64,000 nt of DNA, taken from assembly GCA_965207565.1 (NCBI GenBank), contig CBDBMQ010000009.1, forward strand, positions 434,001 through 498,000, read 5' to 3'. The DNA comes from Bin80 sp965207565. GTDB taxonomy: Bacteria; Bacteroidota; Rhodothermia; Rhodothermales; Bin80. The stretch's first letter is position 1; each line of letters starts with the position of its first letter. Below the pieces are notes generated by a model, which worked only from the letters and a program-made list of their open reading frames with translations, searched no databases and had not been told where the DNA came from. Shown one piece after another: positions 36,976-46,254 of this stretch. The translations under genes and the position numbers were made by a program.

Positions 36976-37035
36976 CTGTACAAGAGGGTGGGGGCTGCTG
37001 AAGCGGTTTAAGTACAAGGGTGTGTGTATTCACAT

Positions 37036-37076
37036 CAAATTGCCGTGCGCCAGACTAACTGGCGCACGGCAATTTG
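37036..37076. repeat. perfect 18-bp inverted repeat (hairpin)
   Basis: Arms CAAATTGCCGTGCGCCAG and its exact reverse complement flank the five-base loop ACTAA. The stem is GC-rich in its centre. There is no T-run on either side, so it is not a textbook rho-independent terminator, although it lies between transcription units. It sits about 60 bp after the 70-bp repeat array. Confidence 0.75.
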
Positions 37077-37252
37077 GATCTCAATATCCAAAAGTGGAAC
37101 TCAAGACCAAAATGAGGTGGTTTGAACCTCAAAAGTGCCGGTTTAGATGGAAAATAGGGGGAAGTTCAGCTATATTTGGTTGAACTCCAAATCGATCATT
37201 CCATACGAATCGCGGTAGAACCTTCGGACCTTTACAAACGATCGATATAGTC

Positions 37253-37816
37253 ATGGCACTGACGTACTCAAAAATGATAGAGCTTGGGTCAAAGGCTCCA
37301 GCATTTGACCTGCCTCCCAGCAATCCCCAGATTGTCGGGAGTGATATTCTCAGTCTTGAGGATCTGACAGATGGCGCTCCGCTTGCCATTGTATTTATGT
37401 GCAATCACTGCCCATTTGTCATCCATGTTGAGGATGCACTGATCCGCGCCGCACAGGTCTGTAAGGACAAAGGCGTGAATCTGGTTGGAATCAGCAGCAA
37501 TGATGCCACCCAGTACCCGGAGGATTCATTTGAGGCAATGGGGCAGCGTGCAGTGGATAAGAAGTATCCTTTCCCATACCTGTATGACGAATCCCAGTCG
37601 GTGGCCAAGGCTTATGGTGCAGAATGTACTCCGGATTTTTTCTTGTTTGATGCGAACCATTGTCTTGCTTATCGGGGACGGTTTGATGAAACTCGTCCGG
37701 GAATGGGCCAATCGACCGGAGAAGAATTTCTACAAGCGGTGGACGAACTCTTGAACTTGGGGGTCGTCACAATGCCACAGCGCCCCTCCATGGGCTGTAA
37801 TATCAAGTGGAAATAA
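37253..37816 (+). CDS. thioredoxin-fold AhpC/TSA-like protein
   Basis: 187 residues, cytosolic (no signal peptide). It contains the AhpC/TSA-type N-terminus GSKAPAFDLP and a CxxC motif in VFMCNHCPFVIHVED, then SNDATQYPEDSFEAM, YLYDESQSVAKAYGAECTPDFFLFD. This matches the thioredoxin-like group with a CNHCP motif often annotated as thioredoxin family or putative peroxiredoxin. Substrate is unknown. The start ATG at 37253 follows a 180-bp gap with the hairpin at 37036. Confidence 0.85.
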   Translation: MALTYSKMIELGSKAPAFDLPPSNPQIVGSDILSLEDLTDGAPLAIVFMCNHCPFVIHVEDALIRAAQVCKDKGVNLVGISSNDATQYPEDSFEAMGQRAVDKKYPFPYLYDESQSVAKAYGAECTPDFFLFDANHCLAYRGRFDETRPGMGQSTGEEFLQAVDELLNLGVVTMPQRPSMGCNIKWK

Positions 37817-37824
37817 TCCAGGAC

Positions 37825-39246
37825 ATGGATTGGATTGTGCTATTGCCTCCACTGGTGGCGATTGGTCTTGCATTGTGGACCCGACAGGTCTTTCTGTCAT
37901 TGGTTGCGGGCCTCTGGGTTGGAACAACCATATTGGCTGGAGGGAACCCACTTGAAGGGTTGGCCCAGATGGCTAATGTGATGGTCGCTGTGTTTGCTGA
38001 GCCATCAAACACCGAAATCCTGCTCTTCAGCCTTCTGGTCGGAGGATTGATTGCATTAGTACAGGTTTCGGGGGGAGTCGCAGCTTTTGTGCACGTTGTG
38101 CAGAAAGCGGGACTTGCAAAGACGCGTAGGGGAGTGGAGTTACTTGCCTGGTTTACGGGTCTTCTCATTTTTGTGGAATCCAGCATTACATCCCTGGTTG
38201 TAGGTACACTCAGTCGACCATTTTTTGACCGTCTGAAGCTGCCACGGGAAAAACTGGCGTACTACTGTGATGCGACCAGCGCTCCTGTATGTATGGCAAT
38301 TCCTCTTAACGGCTGGGGAGCATTCGTGTTGGGGTTATTACTGGTTCAAGGATACGAAGCGACTGCAGTGAATACGTTAGTTGCTGCGTTGCCCTACAAT
38401 TTTTTTTCAATTCTGGCCATCTTATTTGCACTACTGCTTGCTCTGACCGGATGGGGATTCGGACCAATGCGCAGGGCGGAGCGTCGGGCGGCTACGACCG
38501 GGCAGTTGGTTCGCCCTGGATCCAGTCCAATGATCGCAGATGAGGTGGCTGGTTTGGAGCCGATTCATCCAGACCGGGGTCGGGTTTATGATTTTTTGAT
38601 TCCGATCTCTGTAATGATAGGTATGATCTTTGTTAGCCTCTACGTGACCGGGAACGGTAATCTGATGGAGGATAATGGCTCAACTGCGGTATTGTGGGCT
38701 GTAGGAATTGCGGTAATGGTAGCGATAGTCATTTATATGATTCCACGCCAGGGGAAAATACTGTTAACTCCCGCAAAATCCACCGATTATGTCATCAAAG
38801 GAGCATCAGGTTTGGTTGGCGTGGTTGCGCTTTTAGTTCTGGCTTTTGCGCTCGGCAAGGTTTCACGTGACTTGGAAATGGGGCCCTACATTGTTTCGAT
38901 TTTGGGAGAGGACATCTGGACTTGGTGGCTGCCGGCGTTGGTCTTCGCCATGGGATGTGTTGTATCCTTCACTCTGGGGTCATCGTGGACCGCGTTCGCA
39001 ATTCTGATTCCTCTGGCATTGCCATTGGCTGCGGGGCTGGGAATCTCTGAGCCACTTATGCTCGGGGCGATCCTTTCAGGAGGTGTCTACGGAGATCATG
39101 CATCACCGCTATCGGACACATCGATCATATCTTCAATGGCCTCTGCGTGTGATCATGTCGACCATGTGAATACGCAATTGCCTTATTCTGCACTCATTGC
39201 AAGTGTATCATTTTGTGCGTTTCTGGTCGCTGGAATTTTGGCCTGA
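37825..39246 (+). CDS. Na+/H+ antiporter, NhaC family
   Basis: 473 residues, about 11-12 membrane segments: IVLLPPLVAIGLALWT at the start, TFTLGSSWTAFAILIPLALP, and GGVYGDHASPLSDTSIISSMAS, the NhaC-type motif with Asp and Ser residues. It differs substantially from the NhaC-type protein at 4144, so these are paralogues of different subfamilies. ATG 37825 has AGGA upstream and is preferred over a GTG at 37807 that overlaps the previous gene. It ends exactly where the convergent cyanophycinase gene ends, with no gap. Substrate is inferred from the family. Confidence 0.87.
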   Translation: MDWIVLLPPLVAIGLALWTRQVFLSLVAGLWVGTTILAGGNPLEGLAQMANVMVAVFAEPSNTEILLFSLLVGGLIALVQVSGGVAAFVHVVQKAGLAKTRRGVELLAWFTGLLIFVESSITSLVVGTLSRPFFDRLKLPREKLAYYCDATSAPVCMAIPLNGWGAFVLGLLLVQGYEATAVNTLVAALPYNFFSILAILFALLLALTGWGFGPMRRAERRAATTGQLVRPGSSPMIADEVAGLEPIHPDRGRVYDFLIPISVMIGMIFVSLYVTGNGNLMEDNGSTAVLWAVGIAVMVAIVIYMIPRQGKILLTPAKSTDYVIKGASGLVGVVALLVLAFALGKVSRDLEMGPYIVSILGEDIWTWWLPALVFAMGCVVSFTLGSSWTAFAILIPLALPLAAGLGISEPLMLGAILSGGVYGDHASPLSDTSIISSMASACDHVDHVNTQLPYSALIASVSFCAFLVAGILA

Positions 39247-40092
39247 CTACCAGGTGCGTTTGATCACGCGTTCAAGGGGCTCATTATTGCGATAGGGACT
39301 TCGTTCGGGGAGGTGATAGGTATCTCCAGGGCTCAAAAAATAATAATGGCCTTCCCCCTCAATCATGTGCTGTCGATCATAGATCACGACATAGGAAGCT
39401 CCGATCACTTCAAACCAGTCCTGCTGTACGACAATGGCGGTGTTCTCATCAATTCCAATGCCAAGTAGCTCAGGGCGAGCATGGAGGATTTCAAGGAGGT
39501 CCCACTGGCGATTACGTCGTAGCAGATGTTGGTCAATGGCTGTGTTTTGCATAAAACCAAAGCCGTCTTCATGATCTCCCATCATGATGGTATTTGTCTT
39601 GGTGTCCCCGCGTGCGAGGTAGGATCCCTGGATTGTAGCTCCGGCTGACGATCCACCAATGACCCCTCCTCTTTCCAGGAGTTCCCACAAAGCTTCCTCG
39701 GTTTTTGTATTCAGATAGGAGTCTGCAAGGCGCCACTGGCGGCCGCCAGTGAACCACACCCCATTTGCCTCATGGATCACCTGAACAAAGGAATCGGCAT
39801 TTGCAGTAGCTCTGTCCCGGGTATGTAACAAGGTTACGTTCGAGACTCCCCGTACCCGGAGTGATTGAAGTCCACGAAAATCGACACTGAATGAGTCAGA
39901 TGCACTTGCTGTGGGAATCACGACAATGTGGCTTTCAGGGCCACCGGCTAATTCTACGAATCGGTCAAGTATTTCTGGATCCAATATTCCCCCACCCGCA
40001 ATCACCAAAGAACCGTTTTGTAGAGATTGTGCCTGTACCTGTCCGACGAGTAATGCAAATAGGATGAGACAGCTGCGGATCAGGGATTTCAT
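39247..40092 (-). CDS. secreted cyanophycinase-like peptidase (S51)
   Basis: 281 residues with a signal peptide (CLILFALLVGQVQAQ). The S51 fold is shown by LVIAGGGILDPEILDRFV, the nucleophile Ser in VIGGSSAGATIQGS, and WFTGGRQWRL. Cyanophycinases cleave the aspartate-arginine polymer cyanophycin, and S51 relatives cleave dipeptides with N-terminal Asp. The extracellular or periplasmic location suggests scavenging rather than turnover of an internal store. The start ATG at 40092 is separated by one base from the stop of the amidotransferase gene. The exact substrate is not known. Confidence 0.85.
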   Translation of the reverse strand: MKSLIRSCLILFALLVGQVQAQSLQNGSLVIAGGGILDPEILDRFVELAGGPESHIVVIPTASASDSFSVDFRGLQSLRVRGVSNVTLLHTRDRATANADSFVQVIHEANGVWFTGGRQWRLADSYLNTKTEEALWELLERGGVIGGSSAGATIQGSYLARGDTKTNTIMMGDHEDGFGFMQNTAIDQHLLRRNRQWDLLEILHARPELLGIGIDENTAIVVQQDWFEVIGASYVVIYDRQHMIEGEGHYYFLSPGDTYHLPERSPYRNNEPLERVIKRTW

Positions 40093-40093
40093 G

Positions 40094-40828
40094 TCAGTTT
40101 GCAAATATGTGGCGAACAAATTCTCGAATGAGATTATTGGATTCCGGTGTTTCCCGAAGTGTTTTGACCAGTTCATCCACGGGTATACCTAGAATGCGTT
40201 TCGTGTACGCGGGATAGGACACTAACCTCTGGATCAACAAATCTTTTTTCAGTTCTGAATGAAACTGAGTACAGTAAAGTGGAGCATCGGGCATGCAGAA
40301 TGCATGATTTGCTACGAGCGGGGTTTCGGCTAGGTGAACCGCATTTTCGGGGAGTTGCACAACGGTATCCTGATGTCCTACATGCGCCCAGAACATAGTT
40401 CCCAGTCCACTGAAGACGGGGTCGTCCATTCCCTGAGGTGTGAGCATGAGTTGCAGAGTGCCTAGTTCGGCAAGTTGCGGGTCAGTAATCACAGAACCGC
40501 CGAGGGCTGCAGCCATGGCCTGAAATCCCCAACAGGATGCAAAAACCGGTTTGCGTTTCGCGTACAATAAGCGCATCGCATCCAGTGCCCGATCCAGCCA
40601 TTCTCCTCCTTCAGGAACCGAGTAATCACCAGATCCCCCGATCAATACCATATCTGCCTTACGTAGAGCCTCCGGTTGAGGTGGGTCATTGATTAAATCA
40701 ATCGCGGTGATATGCTCTGGAGGGCTGTCAATTGATTCCGCAAATGCAGCCACTTCGTTAATACGCATCGGGTCATCCGGTTTGCGTATCTGGAACAGCA
40801 GAATATTCAACTTTGAAATACACATCAA
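40094..40828 (-). CDS. class I glutamine amidotransferase-like protein
   Basis: 244 residues, cytosolic. GATase class I triad residues: Cys in PVFASCWGFQAMA, His and Glu in YCTQFHSELKK. Usual free-standing members of this group (GMP-synthase-like amidotransferase domain proteins) act on small amides such as gamma-glutamyl compounds. It overlaps the downstream cyanophycinase by spacing of one base and is probably in the same transcript. Substrate is not known. Confidence 0.83.
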   Translation of the reverse strand: MMCISKLNILLFQIRKPDDPMRINEVAAFAESIDSPPEHITAIDLINDPPQPEALRKADMVLIGGSGDYSVPEGGEWLDRALDAMRLLYAKRKPVFASCWGFQAMAAALGGSVITDPQLAELGTLQLMLTPQGMDDPVFSGLGTMFWAHVGHQDTVVQLPENAVHLAETPLVANHAFCMPDAPLYCTQFHSELKKDLLIQRLVSYPAYTKRILGIPVDELVKTLRETPESNNLIREFVRHIFAN

Positions 40829-40912
40829 CTGGAGGGCAACAGCAGGCCCGTTGAACCCATCAAAGCCCTTTCATGCTCCCACATGACTTCCTTGATTTGG
40901 AGGACAGGAAGC

Positions 40913-41530
40913 CTAGTGATCATGTGCATGTGGACTCCCATGATGGTGCTCATGAAAAACTACGTGCAAGAGAGAGCCAGCTACGAATGCTTGAAATAGA
41001 TCACTGCCAGTGAATCCATGTGGTAAGATGTCTGCCAGGAAAAATCCAGCCAGTGTAGTGGAGAGAAGTCCGGCAATACCAATTATGGCGATAGGCAGAC
41101 CATAGCGAGGATACAAGATCCACCAGACCATGAGTCCCACGGCAAGGCGGTGGACAGCGAGAGGGATGATGATGGTTGATGAATCTGTATTCAGGCTAGA
41201 GCCTTCCAAAAGAGCATGCAGTCCCAGTCCAAGAAAACCGAAAATCACAGATAATGCTTCCGTCTTTGGAGCAATATTATGAAAGATACGCTCTATTCCA
41301 ATTGGTATCAGAAGCCCCAATACCATGACACCCAAGAGAACTAAGATACCCCCGGGGGCCCAGCCATTATGTTCGACCTGATGTCCCAAGACTTGAGTCA
41401 ATATCAGAAGAGGGACCACCACATACATAGAACGGTCAAATGTCTTGGTGAGCCTTGGATTATCATGCAATACCGGGTAAAGGAGTACTCCGATAACCGG
41501 TGCGGCTAGTGCATAGAGAAGAAGTTCCAT
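40913..41530 (-). CDS. ZIP-like putative metal transporter
   Basis: 205 residues with about six hydrophobic segments. Conserved-looking polar positions inside membrane segments, FLGLGLHALLEGSSL and LAVHRLAVGL, resemble the His/Glu metal sites of ZIP transporters. The C-terminus is His-rich (FHEHHHGSPHAHDH), consistent with binding divalent metal. I would place it near the ZIP family but not confidently; it may be an uncharacterised membrane protein. Confidence 0.55.
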   Translation of the reverse strand: MELLLYALAAPVIGVLLYPVLHDNPRLTKTFDRSMYVVVPLLILTQVLGHQVEHNGWAPGGILVLLGVMVLGLLIPIGIERIFHNIAPKTEALSVIFGFLGLGLHALLEGSSLNTDSSTIIIPLAVHRLAVGLMVWWILYPRYGLPIAIIGIAGLLSTTLAGFFLADILPHGFTGSDLFQAFVAGSLLHVVFHEHHHGSPHAHDH

Positions 41531-42018
41531 CCAGCGGCTATGTTATATCAAGGGGATGCATATGAAAGGCGTACTTGTACAGATCGCACACTCACGTGAA
41601 ATAAGACAGGTGGTTATAAGCACGAGATCAATCGTTGCCGGCAATCCATAAAATAATTCGGCAAATTCAGGGAATTATAATGGTGAGTTCTCGAGACGGT
41701 TTACTGCAGATCAGTGTCAAGCAATCCCGGCTAATCCAGCAACATTCTGTTGGGTCGTTTTCGATCAATTCTTCCTCCGTTGGGTTTATACCAAGACAGG
41801 TTCCTCACTGATCCTTGGGGATGCCCTGATGTGTCATTGTCTAGGAGACACGGGTTCATCTGTACAGGTATTAGCCTGCGTAATTGGACAACTTGAATGC
41901 GGCTTGAGTTACAGGAAGGAATCGGGGACGCAGCATAGTTTGGTCAGCTAACCTGCTTCCCTTAGCAAGGCATATCATGTTTACAAATTGATATTCCATA
42001 CGAAAGAGACAATATATC
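41531..42018. other. intergenic region before the cobalamin-binding protein
   Basis: This 488-bp gap separates the divergent ZIP-like and cobalamin-binding genes and presumably holds both promoters. I looked for a cobalamin riboswitch because of the downstream gene but did not find its conserved B12-box elements. Only small weak hairpins are seen, for example around 41745-41770 (CAACA and TGTTG). Confidence 0.4.
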
Positions 42019-42945
42019 ATGAATCACCGGATCGTGTCTCTTATTGCAAGTGCGACAGAAATCGTATGTGCCTTAGGGTTTGAATCAAGACTTGTCGGTA
42101 GGTCTCATGAATGCGACTACCCACAGACGGTTGAGCAGATACCCGTATGCTCATCTTCAAAGATCCTGACAGAATCCTCCAGTGCCGAGATTGACGACCA
42201 AGTTCGAACGATTGTCGGAGATGGCCTGTCTGTGTACAAAGTTGATTCCGAATTGTTAGACAAAATCTCGCCCAGTGTCATTATTACGCAAACCCAGTGT
42301 GAAGTCTGTGCTGTAAGCCTTAGTGATGTAGAAAAAGCTGTGTGCGAATTGGTGAGTTCGGCACCGACAATTGTTTCGCTTGAGCCAATGTCCCTCAGCG
42401 ATGTTTGGACAGATATCCAGCGTGTAGCCGATGCTCTGGGTGATCCAGGAAAGGGCGAAGAGCTTGTTTCAAGTCTTCAGAGTCGGCTTCAATCACTGCG
42501 TACCAAAGCGCAAAAAATACCCCACCGGCCCAGAATAGCATGTATTGAGTGGACTGAGCCACTGATGATCGCGGCCAACTGGGTTCCCGAACTGGTAGAC
42601 TTTGCTGGAGGGAGCAGTCTCCTTAGTAGGCCGGGAAATCATTCAGAATACTTTTCGCTGGACGAGCTTGCCGCGTCTGAGCCCGAAATGATTGCCATCA
42701 TGCCTTGCGGATTTGACGTTGACCGTTCTTTACGCGAGATGACATCACTTGCCTCAAGCCCTCAATGGAAGAATCTCCCCGCCGTACGGAATGGGCGGGT
42801 CTATGTCACGGACGGCAATCAGTATTTTAATCGCCCTGGTCCGCGGGTTGTAGAATCAGCAGAGATTCTCTCAGAATGTTTGCATCCGGGTCATTTTGAT
42901 TTTGGGCATCAAGGAGTGGGGTGGATCCACTGGAGTCCGGACTGA
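42019..42945 (+). CDS. cobalamin-binding protein (BtuF-like)
   Basis: 308 residues of the BtuF/helical-backbone metal receptor fold. It starts RIVSLIASATEIVCALGFE and continues through LVGRSHECDYP, VIITQTQCEVCAVS and YFSLDELAASEPEMIAIMPCGFD, which are usual in the cobalamin-binding group. It has no signal peptide, so it appears cytosolic, as is common for single-gene members of this family in many bacteria. No transporter genes are adjacent. The ligand is inferred from the family. Confidence 0.83.
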   Translation: MNHRIVSLIASATEIVCALGFESRLVGRSHECDYPQTVEQIPVCSSSKILTESSSAEIDDQVRTIVGDGLSVYKVDSELLDKISPSVIITQTQCEVCAVSLSDVEKAVCELVSSAPTIVSLEPMSLSDVWTDIQRVADALGDPGKGEELVSSLQSRLQSLRTKAQKIPHRPRIACIEWTEPLMIAANWVPELVDFAGGSSLLSRPGNHSEYFSLDELAASEPEMIAIMPCGFDVDRSLREMTSLASSPQWKNLPAVRNGRVYVTDGNQYFNRPGPRVVESAEILSECLHPGHFDFGHQGVGWIHWSPD

Positions 42946-43089
42946 ATCTCAACTGGCAGTCATTCATGCAGTGATCAGGCCTGTATCTGCAGCGTATAGA
43001 GGCGAATTTTCTCCGAGACTCAATCGCGACGCTGTTTGAGAGACAGCCCTGAAGGTTACGGTGCTCATCATCCAACAAACTGCCCCAGA

Positions 43090-44070
43090 TTAATCCTGGA
43101 TCAGTTGGATATGGGGAAATGGGATTTCGATCCCCGCTTCATTCAATGCTTTTTTAATGGCTTCGGTATAGTCGTAGATAATCTGGCGTTCATCTTTTGG
43201 ATTCTCTACGTACACCCATAAATTCAAATCAACACTGCTGTCATTTAAGCTGGTTACCACGACTCGTGGTTCGGGATCTTCCATTAAGCGGGTATCATTC
43301 CTTGTGGTTTCGAGAATGACACGGCGAGCTTCTTGCGGCGACTCTTTGTAAGCGATGCCGAAAGGGATCTCAATTCGAAGAGCACCAGCAATAGTGTGAT
43401 TCAGGATTTGCTCATTGGCCATCTGCTGATTGGGTATGACCAAGACTTCATTCTTGGGTGTTCGCAGGCGCGTTGTACGAAGCGTAATATTTTCAACCAC
43501 GCAGTAGGTGCCATTGACGATCAAGGTGTCACCAATTCGGAAGGCCTTATCGGTCAGAATACTGACCCCCGACAGGATATTCTCAACGGTATCTCGAGCT
43601 GCAAAACCGAACGCGATACCTGCAACCCCAATACCAGCGATCAGTGCAGCAGGATCAATCCCCAGGGTCTGTAAGACGGTAATGGCAATAAGAATAATAG
43701 AAAGGAGCCGGAATGCTTGTAATACCAGCGTTTGTAGACCCGCCTGCACTACGTTACTTCGTTTTAGGATTCGGTGAAGTAGATTGTACAGGACTCGATA
43801 GGCTGTATAGAAAATAACTAGTACAAGCAAGGCCCCTGCTGCTGTGGGTGCCAGTCCTGTTACCCAACTTGCGATTTGTGTAACGACATCATTCCAGGCT
43901 TCAGAGAATCGGCCCTCAGAAACGAGAGTGCCCGCGTCCACGAAAACTTGGGGGAGTGTCCCGCTTACTTCCGTGGTGGTGTCTACCTGCGGAGGGGCAA
44001 TGGTACTCAAGGTGGTATCAGCAACCTGCACCGTGTCCGTAACTTGTGTATTTTCCGGTACGACCTGCAT
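43090..44070 (-). CDS. small-conductance mechanosensitive channel, MscS family
   Basis: 326 residues. A Thr/Val-rich N-terminal segment is followed by about three membrane segments and the pore-lining helix GIAGIGVAGIAFGFAARDTVEN-type stretch (ALIAGIGVAGIAFGFAAR), then the cytosolic MscS beta domain ending IPFPHIQLIQD. It acts as a tension-gated safety valve under hypo-osmotic shock. It overlaps folD by one base (TGA and ATG share positions near 44070), suggesting co-transcription. Confidence 0.92.
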   Translation of the reverse strand: MQVVPENTQVTDTVQVADTTLSTIAPPQVDTTTEVSGTLPQVFVDAGTLVSEGRFSEAWNDVVTQIASWVTGLAPTAAGALLVLVIFYTAYRVLYNLLHRILKRSNVVQAGLQTLVLQAFRLLSIILIAITVLQTLGIDPAALIAGIGVAGIAFGFAARDTVENILSGVSILTDKAFRIGDTLIVNGTYCVVENITLRTTRLRTPKNEVLVIPNQQMANEQILNHTIAGALRIEIPFGIAYKESPQEARRVILETTRNDTRLMEDPEPRVVVTSLNDSSVDLNLWVYVENPKDERQIIYDYTEAIKKALNEAGIEIPFPHIQLIQD

Positions 44071-44942
44071 CAGTTGAGCAGTCTTGCTGCAGTCATTGTG
44101 TTTTTAAGGAGCATCGCTATGGTCATTGGGCCTACACCACCCGGGACGGGGGTAATATAACCCGCAATTTTTGATGCCGTTTCGAAATCTACATCACCGG
44201 TAAGTCGATACCCTCGGGCATGTGTAGGGTCGTCCATACGGTTGATTCCCACGTCTATGACGGCTGCTCCAGACTTAATCATCTCTGCGGTCACAAAGTG
44301 TGCACGGCCAATTGCGGCTACGAGGATGTCTGCCTGGCGGCAGACTTCGGGCAGATTTTGTGTCCGGCTATGGCAGATTGTAACGGTTGCGTTGTTTTCT
44401 TTTCGCAGTAGTAGGCTTCCGAGTGGGCGTCCAACCAAGCTGGATCTCCCAAGAATGACAGCATGCTTTCCTTCAATGTCAATATTTGCCCGACGCAATA
44501 GTTCCACAATTCCTGCCGGTGTACAAGGCACGAAACCTGGAAGGTCGGCAGCCAATCGACCAGCATTTACCGTGTGCAAGCCATCGACATCTTTATTCGG
44601 ATTTAATGCGGAAATCACACGTGATGCATCAAGATGGCCGGGGAGCGGTAATTGCACAAGGATACCGCTCACATGAGGGCTGGTATTTAAATCATGGATG
44701 ACCTCGAGAAGAGCTTCCTCAGAGATATTCTCATCAAATTTCAAGGTGTCGCCTGCAATGCCAACGTTCTGGCTGGCTTTTATTTTTCCTCGCACATACG
44801 AAGCCGATGCAGGATTATTACCAACAAGCACCACTGCAAGGTAGGGGGGAGCATGTCCTTTTGAGGTCCATGCAGCAACTTCATGACGTACTTCTTCGCG
44901 TACATCAGCTGCAATTGCTTTTCCATCAATGAGTATCGCCAC
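44070..44942 (-). CDS. folD: methylenetetrahydrofolate dehydrogenase/cyclohydrolase
   Basis: Bifunctional one-carbon enzyme interconverting 5,10-methylene- and 10-formyl-tetrahydrofolate with NADP+. It contains VLVGNNPASASYVRGKIKA (with the catalytic Lys), ILVQLPLPGHLD, VILGRSSLVGRPLGSLLL and PVPGGVGPMTIAMLL. 290 residues. It is followed on the minus strand by the MscS gene. Confidence 0.96.
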   Translation of the reverse strand: MAILIDGKAIAADVREEVRHEVAAWTSKGHAPPYLAVVLVGNNPASASYVRGKIKASQNVGIAGDTLKFDENISEEALLEVIHDLNTSPHVSGILVQLPLPGHLDASRVISALNPNKDVDGLHTVNAGRLAADLPGFVPCTPAGIVELLRRANIDIEGKHAVILGRSSLVGRPLGSLLLRKENNATVTICHSRTQNLPEVCRQADILVAAIGRAHFVTAEMIKSGAAVIDVGINRMDDPTHARGYRLTGDVDFETASKIAGYITPVPGGVGPMTIAMLLKNTMTAARLLN

Positions 44943-45231
44943 GGTAGGTATAAGTTTGGTTCTGCTGTATTTTGCAGGGGCCGAGATCTTGTCGCGTCCC
45001 AGTCTCGGACTATCGGCTCATGACGGCATCAAGCCTTGGCTCACTTCTACGATGGGCAACGATATGTGTTTTTATGTCATTCCAGTACACCCTGGGCCTT
45101 GGCAAAGGCCGAGTCGGAATGTTATCAGCTTTAGACGCGACCGATTGGGCCGACAGAGACGGGACAGGGATATAACTCTGTCCCATCGTGAAGGGATTGC
45201 CGTATTTTTTGATTCGACAGAGCTGGATTTG
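44943..45231. other. short gap with a 7-bp hairpin
   Basis: The longer plus-strand frame here has no recognisable domain and overlaps the folD start, so I leave it out. GGGACAG (45161-45167) and CTGTCCC (45178-45184) can pair around a 10-base loop; it could mark the 3' end of the phosphatase transcript on the minus strand, but there is no T-run. Confidence 0.35.
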
Positions 45232-46254
45232 CTATCCGTTAATTGCTGATCGCTGAAGAACCAAGAGCGTTACATCATCTTTCAGAGGTCTTCCCGCGCG
45301 CCAGGCAATGCCGCCTTTTCGGATATGGGCGATAATTTCGCTTGGAGAGCGGGCACCTGCTTCGGCGAAGATCTTTCTGACTCGATCCAGTTGCAGCATT
45401 TCGCCACACGGACTCTGTAGATCCAGGAGACCATCACTCATGAAGAAAACAGTATCTCCAGGGTTGAGGGAGATCTCTAATTGTTCATAGGGGAAATCGG
45501 TATAGCTGCCCAGGGGCATTCCTTTGAGAACAACATCCTCTACCGTTTGGGTTTCGGATCGGTACATAAGGAGTGGAGGCATGCCAGCACCCACAAGCTG
45601 AAGTACGCCTTGATGATAGCGTGCCAGGGTGATGTGCATGTAGGTGCTTCGAAGGTTCACACTTTTGATGGTTTTTGACATGCGCCGGATAAGGCCCAGA
45701 AGATCGGAATCATCTGCCGAGTCCTTAAAGAGTGCCTTGGTTGCAATCACCATCATCCCCGCAGTTGTGCCATGACCGGTTGCATCGCCGATTGCCATGG
45801 TCAGAACTCCGTCGTCGGAGAGGGAGAAATCATAATAATCCCCACTGAGTTCGGTCGCAGTTTTCAGGAAAGCATCGATTTTCAGTTCCGGGTGGGCAGG
45901 AATTCTTGTAGCAAGCATTTCCTGCTGCGCCTGACGTGCTGTATCCAGCTCACTGGATTTGCGGATATAATCGTCTTTGACCTGATCCGGGAATCCCTTG
46001 TATTCAATAAAATCATCAACTCCCGCCTCATTGTAGCGCAGGATGATCTGCCGAACAAAGTCCTTGCTATACCCGGTAACGTCAACAATATCACTGACGA
46101 CTTTACCTTGGCTTTTCAGGTAAATCACCTGCCAGTGAGTCCGTGCTAAGGCACCTGTAGTCTGGCGGTAACGATCAAATATTTTCTGACCAGAGAGGTG
46201 ATTCGCTAGAGGAATTACCTCCTCTGATTTAGGGGAGTCAAGTGTATCAATCAT
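45232..46254 (-). CDS. HTH domain fused to PP2C-type (SpoIIE/RsbU) phosphatase
   Basis: 340 residues from ATG 46254. The N-terminal 100 residues contain a transposase-like helix-turn-helix (THWQVIYLKSQGKVVSDIV and VTGYSKDFVRQIILRYNEAG), as in IS630-type transposases. After a linker, a PPM/SpoIIE phosphatase domain follows, with metal Asp residues in SGDYYDF and MAIGDATGHGTTAGMM, and late DDVTLLVL. Such phosphatases usually act on STAS-domain anti-sigma antagonists. A DNA-binding-like domain in front is unusual; no partner-switch genes are adjacent. The catalytic residues look intact. Earlier in-frame starts exist but would add little. Confidence 0.8.
   Translation of the reverse strand: MIDTLDSPKSEEVIPLANHLSGQKIFDRYRQTTGALARTHWQVIYLKSQGKVVSDIVDVTGYSKDFVRQIILRYNEAGVDDFIEYKGFPDQVKDDYIRKSSELDTARQAQQEMLATRIPAHPELKIDAFLKTATELSGDYYDFSLSDDGVLTMAIGDATGHGTTAGMMVIATKALFKDSADDSDLLGLIRRMSKTIKSVNLRSTYMHITLARYHQGVLQLVGAGMPPLLMYRSETQTVEDVVLKGMPLGSYTDFPYEQLEISLNPGDTVFFMSDGLLDLQSPCGEMLQLDRVRKIFAEAGARSPSEIIAHIRKGGIAWRAGRPLKDDVTLLVLQRSAING

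Noticed and set aside
36757..37033. Several overlapping frames on both strands across the 70-bp repeat array
   Set aside because: The 70-bp period shifts frame, the repeat signal is at DNA level, and none shows a domain or a coherent repeat at protein level.
41531..42018. Possible cobalamin riboswitch before the cobalamin-binding gene
   Set aside because: No conserved B12-box or core elements were seen.
44929..45249. Plus-strand frame over the folD start and gap
   Set aside because: It overlaps folD and has no recognisable domain or supporting start signals.
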